Source of the DNA: Parazoarcus communis
GTDB lineage: Bacteria > Pseudomonadota > Gammaproteobacteria > Burkholderiales > Rhodocyclaceae
NCBI RefSeq assembly: GCF_003111645.1
Contig: NZ_CP022187.1
Location: forward strand, 930,001 to 994,000
Direction: 5' to 3'
Length of the DNA stretch: 64,000 nt
Of the stretch, positions 8,359-17,460 are shown in pieces; the stretch's first letter is position 1, and every line of letters starts with the position of its first letter. A program made the translations under genes and the position numbers. Under the pieces are notes generated by a model, which saw only the letters and a program-made list of their open reading frames with translations, was not told where the DNA came from and did not search any database.

Positions 8359-10862
8359 ACCCGGCCTTGATCCGCCTTTTTGCCGCCAGCCTGGGACGCC
8401 GCCGGCTGGCCACCGCCCTGGCCTTGATCGCCATCGCCCTGGGCGTGGCACTCGGGCTCGCGGTGCAGCTGATTCATGAGGCAGCGCTCGACGAGTTCGG
8501 GCGTGGAATGCGCGAACTCGCGGGTGAAGCCGATCTTCAGGTCAGGTCCGGGCGGGGCGGTTTCGATGAGCAGCTCTACCTCAACCTTGCCCAGCGCCCC
8601 GAGGTGGCGGAAGCGAGCCCGGTGCTCGAAGTCGAGGCGCGCTTGCCGGGACGGTCGGGTACGTTGCGGATCCTGGGGGTTGATCTCTTTCGCATCGCAC
8701 AGGTTCAGCCTGCGCTCATGCCGGTGGCGGATGATCGCGATGCGCGCTTTGCGGCCCTGCGAGCCGATACGGTCTTTCTGAGTGCCGCGGCGAGGGAGAA
8801 AGGACTCGCCGAAGGTGAGAACGTGCTGCGCGTGCAGGCGGGGCTCGAAGTCGTGGGCTTTCGGGTCGCAGGCACGGTTCCGGGGGCTGGCACCGGGCAG
8901 GTGCTTGGTGTGATGGATATTGCTGCGGCACAGGATGCCTTTGGCCAGGTCGGTCGGCTCACGCGCGTCGACCTGAAGCTCGCCCCTGGTATCGGCCGCG
9001 AGCAGGCCATCGCCCGTCTGGGTCCGCTGTTGCCTGCGGGTACCACCATCGCCCAGCCCGAGGCCTCGGGCACCGAAGCGGCGGCGCTCTCGCGCGCGTA
9101 TCGCGTCAACCTGACGATGCTCGCCGCAATCGCCTTGCTCACTGGTGGTTTTCTGGTGTTCTCCACTCAGTGGCTGTCGGTGGTGCGACGTCGGCGCGAG
9201 TTTGCGCTGTTCCGCGCCCTTGGCATGACCCGCGGAGCCCTGATGCGGGGGCTGTTGCTGGAGGGCGCAATCACCGGATTCGCTGGCGGTCTTGCCGGTG
9301 TCGCACTTGGACACCTGTTCGCCGGGCTCGCTTTTCGCCTCATCGGCGGCGATCTTGGCGCCGGCTACTTCGAAGGCATTCGCCCGACGCTTCAGTTCTC
9401 GCCCGCCGTCACCGCCTTCTACGTCGCACTTGGCGTTGTCGCGGGGATTGCCGGTGCATGGGTTCCTGCGCGCGATGCGGCGTTGATGTGGCCCGCATCG
9501 GGCCTGAAAGCCGGGGCTGCCGAAGCCGCCGTACTCGGGGCCGGTAAGTCACGTGGCGGGCTCGCACTGCTGTGTTTCGGGCTGGGGGTACTGGCCTGCT
9601 TTCTGCCACCGTTGAGCGGGATTCCGGTCGGCGGATATCTGGCCGTTGCACTGGCTTTGGCGTGTGCGGTACTCGCGCTGCCGGGGGCGACACGGGTCGC
9701 GATGCGGATACTGACCGTTGGTCGTGGTGCGGTGTGGCGCCTCGCCCACGCGCGCCTTGCAGCGGCGCCCGGGCAGGCAGTGGTTGCGGGGGCGGGCGTT
9801 GTCGCAAGCGTGGCCCTTGCGGTGTCGATGGCGATCATGGTCAGTTCGTTCCGGGTGTCGGTGGATGACTGGCTGAGCACGGTGCTGCCCGCAGATCTGT
9901 ACCTGCGCGCGTCGAGTGCCGGCGCCAGCGGCTTCTTCGACGCCAAGGCACTCGAGCGGGTCGAGAAGACGCCCGGCGTCGAGTTTACCGATACGGTGCG
10001 CGCAACCGAGTTGAGACTCATCGACGGTCGTCCGCCCGTAACCCTGATCGCACGTTCAATCAGTCGCGGCTGGGGCTTGCCGCTGGTGTCGGGCAGTCTG
10101 GATGGGGATCAGTCGGGCCTGCCTTCAGCCTGGATCTCCGAAGCCGTCGCCGATCTGATGCAGCTGGCCCCGGATGCCACGATCAAATTGCCGATCGCGG
10201 GGCGCATGGTGGCGTTCCGGGTGGCTGGCGTGTGGCGTGATTACGCGCGCCAGAATGGGGCCGTCGTCATTGATCGCGAGCTATATCGCAGCATGTCCGG
10301 CGACCTGAAGGTAAATGACGTCGCGATCCGACTCGCCCCTGGCGCGTCAGCGGATGCCGTCGCGCTCGCCCTGCGCGAGACCTTCGGCGACGAGCTTGTC
10401 GAGATTGCATTGCCAGGCGAAATTCGCAAGATCAGCCTGGAGATTTTCGATCGTACATTCCTGGTGACCTATCTCATGGAAGCGGTGGCAATCATGATCG
10501 GTTTGTTCGGCATTGCCAGCACCTTTGCGGCGCTGTCGACCGCGCGCAGGGGCGAGTTCGGCATGCTCCGGCATCTTGGAATGACCCGCGCGGAAGTCGG
10601 GCGGCTGATTGCACTCGAAGGCGGGCTGACGGCTGCCGTCGGGGTCGGGGTCGGGCTGATCGCGGGCGGCGGGATTGCCTGGGTTCTGATCGAAGTGGTC
10701 AATCGGCAGAGTTTTCACTGGAGCATGGATATTCATGTTCCCTACGCAGGCTTGATTCTGTTCTCGGCAGGGCTGGTTGCACTTGCCACGATCGTGGCGC
10801 GACTGGCCGGATACCGCGCCATGCGCGAGTCTGCGGTGCTCGCAGTGCGGGAGGACTGGTGA
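8355..10862 (+). CDS. Fused FtsX-type ABC permease (AttF-AttG-like)
   Basis: 835 aa integral membrane protein with two FtsX-type permease units. One N-terminal helix (about 15-38) precedes a large periplasmic MacB-like domain. Helices at roughly 250-400 contain VVRRRREFALFRALGMTRG. A second periplasmic domain follows, and the C-terminal helices (about 710-825) contain ARRGEFGMLRHLGMTRAE. Both LGMTR loops are the cytosolic ATPase-contact type. AttF and AttG are separate genes in Agrobacterium; here one chain carries both halves. It is overlapped at both ends by its operon partners. YbbP has a similar arrangement and is the alternative name. Confidence 0.85.
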   Translation: MNPALIRLFAASLGRRRLATALALIAIALGVALGLAVQLIHEAALDEFGRGMRELAGEADLQVRSGRGGFDEQLYLNLAQRPEVAEASPVLEVEARLPGRSGTLRILGVDLFRIAQVQPALMPVADDRDARFAALRADTVFLSAAAREKGLAEGENVLRVQAGLEVVGFRVAGTVPGAGTGQVLGVMDIAAAQDAFGQVGRLTRVDLKLAPGIGREQAIARLGPLLPAGTTIAQPEASGTEAAALSRAYRVNLTMLAAIALLTGGFLVFSTQWLSVVRRRREFALFRALGMTRGALMRGLLLEGAITGFAGGLAGVALGHLFAGLAFRLIGGDLGAGYFEGIRPTLQFSPAVTAFYVALGVVAGIAGAWVPARDAALMWPASGLKAGAAEAAVLGAGKSRGGLALLCFGLGVLACFLPPLSGIPVGGYLAVALALACAVLALPGATRVAMRILTVGRGAVWRLAHARLAAAPGQAVVAGAGVVASVALAVSMAIMVSSFRVSVDDWLSTVLPADLYLRASSAGASGFFDAKALERVEKTPGVEFTDTVRATELRLIDGRPPVTLIARSISRGWGLPLVSGSLDGDQSGLPSAWISEAVADLMQLAPDATIKLPIAGRMVAFRVAGVWRDYARQNGAVVIDRELYRSMSGDLKVNDVAIRLAPGASADAVALALRETFGDELVEIALPGEIRKISLEIFDRTFLVTYLMEAVAIMIGLFGIASTFAALSTARRGEFGMLRHLGMTRAEVGRLIALEGGLTAAVGVGVGLIAGGGIAWVLIEVVNRQSFHWSMDIHVPYAGLILFSAGLVALATIVARLAGYRAMRESAVLAVREDW

Positions 10863-12019
10863 TGATGCGAGGGTGGTCGCGCACGCTCACGGCCTGGCTG
10901 TTCAGCGCCGCGTGCATATCGGGTGCAGCCTGCCACGCTGCCGACGACACCGGTGCCTTGCGCGGCGCCGGCCCTCCATATCCCGCGGTCACCCCCGGAA
11001 TCACACTGGTGTTTCCGCGCGATCATGGCTCCCACCCCGAGTTCAGAACCGAATGGTGGTACATCACCGGTTGGCTGCAAGACGAAGCTGGCGCGGAACG
11101 CGGCTTTCAGCTGACCTTCTTTCGGGTGCGGCCGCGCATCGGGGAGGCAAGCCGCAGTCGCTTCAGTCCCAGCCAGCTAATGCTGGCGCATGCGGCGATC
11201 GCAGACCCGGAAAAGGGGCGTTTGCTGCACGCGGAACGCGCTGAGCGCCATCTTCCGCCGCTGGCAAGCGCCAGCGAAGCACATACGGACGTGCGCATTC
11301 GCGACTGGTCGCTGGCGTGGTCCGAAGCGCCTGACACAGAAGGCGTGTACCGCGCGCGGGTCGGTGCAGGCGAGTTTGCCTTCGATCTCGAACTCCGCCC
11401 GGATGGAGCACCGGTGCTGAACGGGCAAGGGGGCTACAGCCGCAAGGCTCCAGACCCGAAACATGCGAGCTATTACTACAGCCGTCCGCAACTGAAAGTC
11501 AGCGGAGCGTTGCGTGCGGGCCAGGACAGCCATCGTGTCATCGGAACGGCATGGCTCGATCACGAATGGTCGAGCGAGATCATGCCGGCGGGCGCACAGG
11601 GCTGGGACTGGATCGGCATCAACCTGCGTGACGGTGGCGCCTTGATGGCATTTCGCATGCGGGGCGAGAACGGCATGCCGGTCTGGAGTGCGGCTACGCT
11701 GCGTGGAACAGACGGCAGTTTGCGCATTTTCCAGGCCGATGAGGTCCGTTTCATGCCGGGGCGGGAGTGGCGTTCGCCGCGCTCGGGCGCCACGTACCCG
11801 GTGGAATGGGCGCTCCATCTAGCAGGCACAGACGCTGCGCCGGCGCGCACCTTCCGCATCGTTCCGCTGATGGACGACCAGGAGCTGGACAGCCGGGCCT
11901 CGACCGGTGCGATTTACTGGGAAGGCGCAGTGCGGCTGTTCGAAGGCGACACTGAACCCAGCGAGATCGGCAAGGGCTACCTTGAGATGACGGGATACGC
12001 CGAGCGGCTTGAGATGTAG
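10862..12019 (+). CDS. AttH-like secreted lipocalin-type protein (carotenoid 1,2-hydratase-like)
   Basis: 385 aa with a Sec signal peptide (hydrophobic 9-22, then CHA-AD). The mature part has the AttH/CrtC-type pattern: HPEFRTEWWYITGWL near residue 55, then YYYSRPQL and a TAWLDHEWSS segment near 230, with repeated Trp/Tyr/Asp residues. AttH/COG5621 proteins are predicted periplasmic lipid-handling or hydrolase-like barrels. The start codon shares bases with the permease stop (TGATG), and a second ATG follows directly. It is the third gene of the ATPase-permease-AttH operon and is probably the periplasmic partner. Confidence 0.82.
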   Translation: MMRGWSRTLTAWLFSAACISGAACHAADDTGALRGAGPPYPAVTPGITLVFPRDHGSHPEFRTEWWYITGWLQDEAGAERGFQLTFFRVRPRIGEASRSRFSPSQLMLAHAAIADPEKGRLLHAERAERHLPPLASASEAHTDVRIRDWSLAWSEAPDTEGVYRARVGAGEFAFDLELRPDGAPVLNGQGGYSRKAPDPKHASYYYSRPQLKVSGALRAGQDSHRVIGTAWLDHEWSSEIMPAGAQGWDWIGINLRDGGALMAFRMRGENGMPVWSAATLRGTDGSLRIFQADEVRFMPGREWRSPRSGATYPVEWALHLAGTDAAPARTFRIVPLMDDQELDSRASTGAIYWEGAVRLFEGDTEPSEIGKGYLEMTGYAERLEM

Positions 12020-12037
12020 GCGCTCACCTGTCTGAAC

Positions 12038-14101
12038 CTAGTTGGTCAATGGCACAGGTGCTGCCACCAGCTCACCTTGGGCGTAGTTAAAGCCGTAATC
12101 ACTCAGGGATTCATGCAACAGCGCGTCCTCGACTTCCGAGGCAATGACCGGAATCGACAGCGCGGCCGCCATTCCGCACAGTGCCTGCGCGACGTTGCAC
12201 CCCGCTTCCAGTCCAAACGACTCCACCAGGGTTTTCAGGCTGACCTTGACGAAGTCCGGATGCAGCGATGGCAGCAGCACGGTCGCCCCACCGTCAAGCT
12301 TCTCGATGGCTATCCGCATCCCGATCTGGTGAGCCTGCTCGAAGAAGAGGCTGCACTCCTCGGGTGCCTGCTCGGTCAGTCGGGCAGGGCACTCAAGAAT
12401 CACCATCGAGGGCGACAATTCAGTTTCGGCGAGCAGGGAGGCCAGTCTGGACAGGTAAGCCTGGGGATTGGCAATGGTGGCCGGGCCAAGATTGAGACTG
12501 AACTGTCTGATGTCAGACTGCCGCGAAATCAGGCGGCAGGCATGCTCTGCCACCCACAGATCGAGTTCGAGCAGCGTATCGGGAGACTCGATGCTGGACA
12601 GCAGCTCGATGGGCGAGTGCATGCCACCGGTGGTGTCGCTGACCCGGAGCAGGACTTCGTACCATTCACTCTGAAGACCGTCGTCGAGGGCCCTGATCGA
12701 CTGCTTGAAGAGCGACAGGCGCTCGTAGGGAATTACGCCCGAGTGCGCCATGCTCGCCGCCGGAAGGTCGGTCTTCCGACGATTGCCGGCGGGTTCCGCC
12801 GAATGCTCCACAACCTGATTTCGACCGGCCTTCTTCGCGGCATAGCAGGCAAGATCGGCGGCGACGAGCAGATCGGACGCGCTACTGGTTCGGCCGTCGA
12901 TTCGCACCAGCCCGATACTTGCACCGACAGTAAAGCGCCGCTCCTCCCAATGGAACCGATAGGTGGACACCACTTCGCGCAAACTTTCGGCCAGGCCGCG
13001 TGCGTCGGCCGGACTGCATTCGTGGAGGATGAGCGCAAATTCATCCCCGCCGATGCGGCTGATCAGATCACCAGTCCGCACCCGTTGCCGGATCAGACGT
13101 GCAATGTTCTGCAGCAACTCATCGCCTGCAGCATGCCCGCAACTGTCATTGACGATCTTGAAACGGTCGAGGTCGATGAAGCACAGCGTCGCGTGATCAC
13201 CCGATCTGCGGGAACGTGTGACCGCAGTCTCGAGCGCCTGCTCGAAGGCGCGCCTGTTGGGCAGCCCTGTCAGCGGGTCATGAAGGGCCTGATAGGCGAG
13301 TTTCGACGTTGCCTCATCGATGCGGGCCTGAAGATTGTGATGTGCCTGCGCAATCGACAGCGCCATGTTGTTGAATCCGCGCTGCAGGGCTCTCAGCTCG
13401 TCGCTCGGGGCATCGTCCGCCACCGAGACGTCGAGATCACCGGCGCCGATGCGGCTGACCGCCTCCACCAGCCTTCCCAGTGGCTTGCCGACCGAGGAGG
13501 CCAGACGCGACGCCAGCAGGCCAGCCAGCCCGAGGCCGACGATGAACAGGCTGAGCGCGGTCAGGATCACATTCTGCTTGCGCCCTTCGATTGCCTGATT
13601 GCTGAGCTCGACATAGACCCAGCCAATCGTCTCCGGCTCACTCGCACCGCCCTGACGGAGCTGTGGCTCGAAAACGTCGTTCATGACCAGCGGTTCGGCC
13701 ACGACCGGAGCTGCGTAACCGATGCGCTTGGTATTGCGACCGATGTTGCGGGGATGTTCGGTCTGAGTGACCAGCCCGGGATGGACGAGCTCCATACGAC
13801 CGCTGACGGCGAGCAAACCTCCGTCCCTGTCGAACAGGGCCGCACCGGTAACGTCCGGTTGGTCCAGCACGGCCTGCAGCAGCCCCATCTGAGTCAGTCG
13901 GTTGCCCGAAATCACCGCATATTCGGAGGCCGGGGCGAGAAAGCTGACGATTGCGATCCCGCGATCGTCGAGCGCCGCATCGATCGACTGCGTTCCACGC
14001 CAGAAAAAAAGGCCTGCGATACAGGTTGCAAGCAGCGCGGCAGGAAGCAGCCCAACGAGGAGAAGGCGCTGCCGAAGCGAAAGTTTTCTGAGCAAACTCA
14101 T
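12038..14101 (-). CDS. Membrane diguanylate cyclase with degenerate EAL domain
   Basis: 687 aa. TM helix 1 is at about 14-34, a periplasmic sensor at 35-177, TM2 at about 178-200, and HAMP at 200-255. The GGDEF domain (270-435) is intact, with GGDEF at 351-355 and an RTGD inhibitory site (342-345) exactly five residues upstream. The EAL domain (455-680) is eroded: EVL replaces EAL (482-484), EKLDGG replaces the DDFG-type metal motif (600-605), and VKVS replaces the catalytic KID (618-621). It probably makes c-di-GMP, while the EAL part may only bind. The start overlaps the upstream periplasmic-protein gene (ATGA). Confidence 0.88.
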   Translation of the reverse strand: MSLLRKLSLRQRLLLVGLLPAALLATCIAGLFFWRGTQSIDAALDDRGIAIVSFLAPASEYAVISGNRLTQMGLLQAVLDQPDVTGAALFDRDGGLLAVSGRMELVHPGLVTQTEHPRNIGRNTKRIGYAAPVVAEPLVMNDVFEPQLRQGGASEPETIGWVYVELSNQAIEGRKQNVILTALSLFIVGLGLAGLLASRLASSVGKPLGRLVEAVSRIGAGDLDVSVADDAPSDELRALQRGFNNMALSIAQAHHNLQARIDEATSKLAYQALHDPLTGLPNRRAFEQALETAVTRSRRSGDHATLCFIDLDRFKIVNDSCGHAAGDELLQNIARLIRQRVRTGDLISRIGGDEFALILHECSPADARGLAESLREVVSTYRFHWEERRFTVGASIGLVRIDGRTSSASDLLVAADLACYAAKKAGRNQVVEHSAEPAGNRRKTDLPAASMAHSGVIPYERLSLFKQSIRALDDGLQSEWYEVLLRVSDTTGGMHSPIELLSSIESPDTLLELDLWVAEHACRLISRQSDIRQFSLNLGPATIANPQAYLSRLASLLAETELSPSMVILECPARLTEQAPEECSLFFEQAHQIGMRIAIEKLDGGATVLLPSLHPDFVKVSLKTLVESFGLEAGCNVAQALCGMAAALSIPVIASEVEDALLHESLSDYGFNYAQGELVAAPVPLTN

Positions 14102-15021
14102 TTCCTTGCGACACCTGCAATGCGATCAATCAGCTCGGTGTCACTTGGCACATCCAGTCCGAGTGAGCGCGCCACCTGCCGGTTCACAGCAACCGAAAAC
14201 CGGACAGGATTCAGAACAAGCGGCTGACGCAAGCTCTCTGTTCCAGCACTGCGCAGCCACGCCGCAAGATCTCCGGCCACATCTTCAGGTGAGCTATACA
14301 CCGCTGCCAGCGCTCCCGCCTGAACGTAGGCCTGGGAGTAGGCAAGGATGGGCTTACGGTAGCGATAACTGGTCAGCAGGATGGTGCGAGCAGAAGCCTG
14401 AGAGGCAACGATGGGATCGGGGATCATGAGCAATGCATCACTCGCCTGCAGCAACTGTTCAAGCTGAGGAAGGAGGTCCTCAACCGCGCCAATTCGTCGG
14501 GACAGGAGACTGACACCGGAATCGGCTGCTGCCGTCGAGAACACCTTTTCCAGATCGAGGCTGTCCGGACCAATGATCAGACCGACCGTTCGCACGTTGG
14601 GCGCCACCGCGCCTGCAAGCCGCATATGTCTTGCGGCGGGATGATCCAGCACCATGGCAGACAACGCCGCATCGGGATACGCAGCGATCAGACTGCGGTA
14701 CTGCGACCGACTGACAAGTACAGACAGTATGGGAGCGCTGAATTTCTTCAGTATTTCTTCGGTAGCGCGCGCACCGACCGCAACGATCATGTCGGCTCGC
14801 TCGAGAACGGCGCTATCAAGGCCTTCGTCTACGCTGCCGCCATCCGCAATATGATGGGAGCGGGGCATCGGTGATCGTTGCAGCGCCTCCAGAAATATCC
14901 GGTGCGGACCGGACGCATGCGACAACGCGAAAGCGATATCCATCGCGCGTGCCGGTGCTGAAAGCACAAGCACGGCAGTTATCACCGGCAGCAGGAAGAG
15001 CGTTCTCCAACCTCTAAGCAT
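14098..15021 (-). CDS. Periplasmic ABC-type substrate-binding protein (ABC_sub_bind family)
   Basis: 307 aa from the ATG at 15021; a TTG ten codons upstream is possible but has no ribosome site. A Sec signal peptide ends near ARA-MD (hydrophobic stretch LFLLPVITAVLVLSAP). The rest has the two-lobe periplasmic-binding pattern of PF04392 proteins, with MIVAVGARATEEI and TVGLIIGPDS segments. No permease or ATPase accompanies it. Its stop overlaps the start of the GGDEF/EAL protein, so it most likely serves as the sensory ligand-binding partner of that enzyme. Ligand unknown. Confidence 0.8.
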   Translation of the reverse strand: MLRGWRTLFLLPVITAVLVLSAPARAMDIAFALSHASGPHRIFLEALQRSPMPRSHHIADGGSVDEGLDSAVLERADMIVAVGARATEEILKKFSAPILSVLVSRSQYRSLIAAYPDAALSAMVLDHPAARHMRLAGAVAPNVRTVGLIIGPDSLDLEKVFSTAAADSGVSLLSRRIGAVEDLLPQLEQLLQASDALLMIPDPIVASQASARTILLTSYRYRKPILAYSQAYVQAGALAAVYSSPEDVAGDLAAWLRSAGTESLRQPLVLNPVRFSVAVNRQVARSLGLDVPSDTELIDRIAGVARK

Positions 15022-15275
15022 GTCGGCCGAGCGGAAAGACTTGGTGGTCAAGTCTGTTAACCAGGTGCGACATGGGCAGGACTTGAGTGGTTGCAGGGGG
15101 ACTGTACAGGCGCTGTCTCATTCTTTGGTATGCCACCCCGGCGTGCGACTACAGGCCATTGGAAAACCAGCACGCACATTCATCAAATTGGGTCTCATAT
15201 CGCATTTTTTATACCCATCGCAGGCTCTCACGGGGAATGTGCTGTGGTCAAGCAATCAATCGAGCTCCGTGCCGA
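15022..15275. other. Gene-free stretch between the periplasmic protein and tRNA-Leu
   Basis: No convincing ORF is present. An AT-rich patch at 15181-15213 holds TATAAA on the minus strand at 15208-15213, which could be a -10 for the sensor operon, but no good -35 accompanies it. The tRNA promoter begins at 15276. Confidence 0.5.
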
Positions 15276-15305
15276 TGCACATGCAAGGCCGTGCCTGTGT
15301 ATAAT
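15276..15305 (+). promoter_or_regulatory. Promoter of tRNA-Leu
   Basis: A perfect TATAAT (15300-15305) sits 18 nt downstream of TGCACA (15276-15281, 4 of 6 matches to TTGACA). The bases after the -10 are very GC-rich (CGCGACCGCGCG), the discriminator type linked in stable-RNA promoters to ppGpp control. The tRNA starts 29 nt after the -10. Confidence 0.7.
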
Positions 15306-15333
15306 TCGCGACCGCGCGTCGTCGCGGCACCTC

Positions 15334-15418
15334 GCGAGGGTGGCGGAATTGGTAGACGCACTGGATTTAGGTTCCAGCGCCGCAAGGCGTGAGAGTTCGA
15401 GTCTCTTCCCTCGCACCA
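15334..15418 (+). tRNA. tRNA-Leu (anticodon UAG)
   Basis: Full cloverleaf by eye. The acceptor stem GCGAGGG (15334-15340) pairs with CCCTCGC (15408-15414), then discriminator A and an encoded CCA (15416-15418). The anticodon stem CTGGA/TCCAG encloses the loop TTTAGGT with anticodon TAG at 15368-15370. A long variable arm (CGCCGCAAGGCG) marks a class II tRNA, and the T-loop TTCGAGT is standard. It reads CUA and probably other CUN leucine codons. Confidence 0.97.
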
Positions 15419-15533
15419 GGATTACTGACCTGCCAGAGACATAGGGCAGGACATCTCACCCCGTGTTCGGCATTCGGCGGTTTTCGTGCGGCAACGCAGG
15501 ATCCTGCTGACTGCTGCGACGAGACTGACGCGC

Positions 15534-16001
15534 TCAGCGCTCGATATCCAGATACAGCGTTTCCTTCAGCTCTTCCATTACGACGTAGCTTCTCGACTCC
15601 GCTGCCGACGGCAACTGCGTCAGCAGATCGCCGAGCAGTCGGCGGTACTCGCTCATCTCGCCGATCCGGGCCTTGATCAGATAGTCGAAATCGCCCGAGA
15701 CGAGGTGGCACTCCATGACCTCGGGGATTGTCGTCAACTCCTTGCGGACGCGCTCGAACACCTCGCCCGAGCGCGTCGATAACTTGATCTCGATGAAGAC
15801 CAGCAGACTCTTGCCGAGCGCCTGCGGATTCAGGTGCGCGTGATAACCGGTGATGATTCCGTCGCGCTCAAGCCTGCGTACGCGCTCGGTACACGGCGTC
15901 GCCGACAGGCCGATCCGCTGGGCAAGTTCAGTCATTGAAACGCGCCCGTTCTTCTGCAGTTCAACGAGGATTTTCCGGTCGATTCGATCGAGATTCTGCA
16001 T
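15534..16001 (-). CDS. Lrp/AsnC family regulator, probably of dadA
   Basis: 155 aa from the ATG at 16001, chosen because CAGGTAG lies upstream and MQNLDRIDRKILVELQ is the usual family start; the frame is open 15 codons further. The N-terminal winged helix-turn-helix (about 5-60) contains VSMTELAQRIGLSATPCTERVRRLE. The C-terminal RAM domain (about 70-150) contains VMECHLVSGDFDYLI. It is transcribed away from dadA, as is common for Lrp-type activators of D-amino acid dehydrogenase (DadR in Pseudomonas). The inferred role is alanine-responsive control of dadA. Confidence 0.88.
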   Translation of the reverse strand: MQNLDRIDRKILVELQKNGRVSMTELAQRIGLSATPCTERVRRLERDGIITGYHAHLNPQALGKSLLVFIEIKLSTRSGEVFERVRKELTTIPEVMECHLVSGDFDYLIKARIGEMSEYRRLLGDLLTQLPSAAESRSYVVMEELKETLYLDIER

Positions 16002-16096
16002 TTCACTACCTGCTGATGCTTTTGGGATTATTTCGGAGATATCCACTGAGCTGTGATCGCACTTCAGTGTCTTTCACTAGCAGACAGTCAATAAAC

Positions 16097-16112
16097 TAGC
16101 GAAATTCTACTA
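16097..16112. promoter_or_regulatory. Candidate Lrp-family operator upstream of dadA
   Basis: An imperfect dyad has TAG at 16097-16099, GAAATTC in the middle and CTA at 16110-16112, matching the general YAG-AT-rich-CTR pattern of Lrp sites. It lies 22 bp before the dadA start, in the divergent region shared with the Lrp-type gene. AGGAGAG, the dadA ribosome site, follows at 16123-16129. Confidence 0.4.
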
Positions 16113-16134
16113 CTTTGAGTTCAGGAGAGAGTTC

Positions 16135-17436
16135 ATGCGTGTTCTGGTTCTCGGCAGCGGTGTGGTTGGAACGACGACCGCCTATTATCTGGCGCGCGCC
16201 GGAGCAAAGGTCACGGTTATCGATCGCCAGCCGGCGCCTGCCATGGAGACCAGTTTTGCAAACGCAGGGCAGGTCTCTCCAGGGTACTCGACGCCATGGG
16301 CTGCGCCCGGCATTCCCCTGAAGGCCCTGAAGTGGCTTTTTCAGCGTCATGCGCCACTCGCGATTCGCGCCGACGGCAGCCTGTTTCAATTGCGCTGGAT
16401 GATGGAGATGCTTCGTAACTGTACCGCCGAGCGTTATGCCGAGAACAAGGCAAGAATGATGCGTCTCTCCGAGTACAGCCGCGACACCTTGCGCACACTG
16501 CGCAGCGATACCGGATTGCACTATGAAGAGCGGAGCAAGGGCACGCTGCAACTGTTCCGATCCGCCGCACAGCTGGAAGCCGCTCGACAGGACATTCGCG
16601 TGCTCGAAGAGTTTGGTGTTCCTTACGAACTGCTGGACCGCGACGGGCTCATTCGCGCAGAGCCGGCGCTGGCCCGGGCGGATGCCCAGCTCGTCGGCGG
16701 CTTGCGCCTGCCCAACGATGAAACCGGCGATTGCCAGTTGTTCGCAACCCGGCTTGCGGAGATGGCCCGCGACCTGGGTGTCGAATACCGCTTTGGCGTC
16801 TCAGTGGACGAAATCCTGACCGGCGGTGGAGGCATCATCGGCGTTCGCGTCGGCGAAGAGGTCCTCTCTGCGGACCGCTACGTGCTGGCCCTCGGCAGCT
16901 ACTCGCGCAACCTGCTCGCGCCCCTGGGGCTGGACCTCCCGGTCTATCCGCTCAAGGGCTACTCGCTGACGATCCCGCTCGCAGACGAAAGCGCCGCGCC
17001 GGTTTCGACGGTGCTCGATGAAACCTACAAGGTGGCAATTACGCGTTTCGATCAGCGGATCAGGGTAGGGGGGATGGCCGAACTCGGCGGCTTTGACCTC
17101 GGCTTGAATCCCCGCCGCCGCGAGACCCTCGAAATGGTCGTCGGCAGCCTTTTTGGCGGTTGCGGCGACCTTTCCGCGGCAGAGTTCTGGACCGGACTGC
17201 GACCAATGACACCGGACGGCACGCCGATCGTCGGTGCAACCGCTTACCCCGACCTCTATATCAATACAGGGCACGGCACGCTTGGCTGGACCATGGCATG
17301 TGGATCGGGGCAACTGCTGGCCGATGTCATCACCGGCCGTCAGCCGGCGATCCGCCACGACGACCTGGCGATCTCCCGCTACACCAAAAAGCCATCCAGC
17401 GGCGGCAAACTGGTGAATCTTCAGCCCGCAGGCTGA
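16135..17436 (+). CDS. dadA: D-amino acid dehydrogenase small subunit
   Basis: 433 aa, against 432 in E. coli. The N-terminal FAD-binding motif is [18 protein letters not shown], followed by [20 protein letters not shown], which is characteristic of DadA. Near the C-terminus are [16 protein letters not shown] and [17 protein letters not shown], the second FAD-contact region. The membrane-associated flavoprotein oxidises D-alanine and other D-amino acids to keto acids, passing electrons to quinone. A strong AGGAGAG ribosome site precedes it. No dadX racemase follows; the next gene, rluA, is convergent. Confidence 0.95.
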   Translation: MRVLVLGSGVVGTTTAYYLARAGAKVTVIDRQPAPAMETSFANAGQVSPGYSTPWAAPGIPLKALKWLFQRHAPLAIRADGSLFQLRWMMEMLRNCTAERYAENKARMMRLSEYSRDTLRTLRSDTGLHYEERSKGTLQLFRSAAQLEAARQDIRVLEEFGVPYELLDRDGLIRAEPALARADAQLVGGLRLPNDETGDCQLFATRLAEMARDLGVEYRFGVSVDEILTGGGGIIGVRVGEEVLSADRYVLALGSYSRNLLAPLGLDLPVYPLKGYSLTIPLADESAAPVSTVLDETYKVAITRFDQRIRVGGMAELGGFDLGLNPRRRETLEMVVGSLFGGCGDLSAAEFWTGLRPMTPDGTPIVGATAYPDLYINTGHGTLGWTMACGSGQLLADVITGRQPAIRHDDLAISRYTKKPSSGGKLVNLQPAG

Positions 17437-17460
17437 GGGAGCCCACTGCTCAACAAGGCT

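Noticed and set aside
12077-14227. 716-residue plus-strand frame opposite the GGDEF/EAL gene
   Set aside because: Shadow frame; the minus strand has GGDEF, HAMP and TM segments.
15429-15450. CCTGCC...GGCAGG hairpin after tRNA-Leu as terminator
   Set aside because: Six-base stem, ten-base loop and no T tract; too weak to claim.
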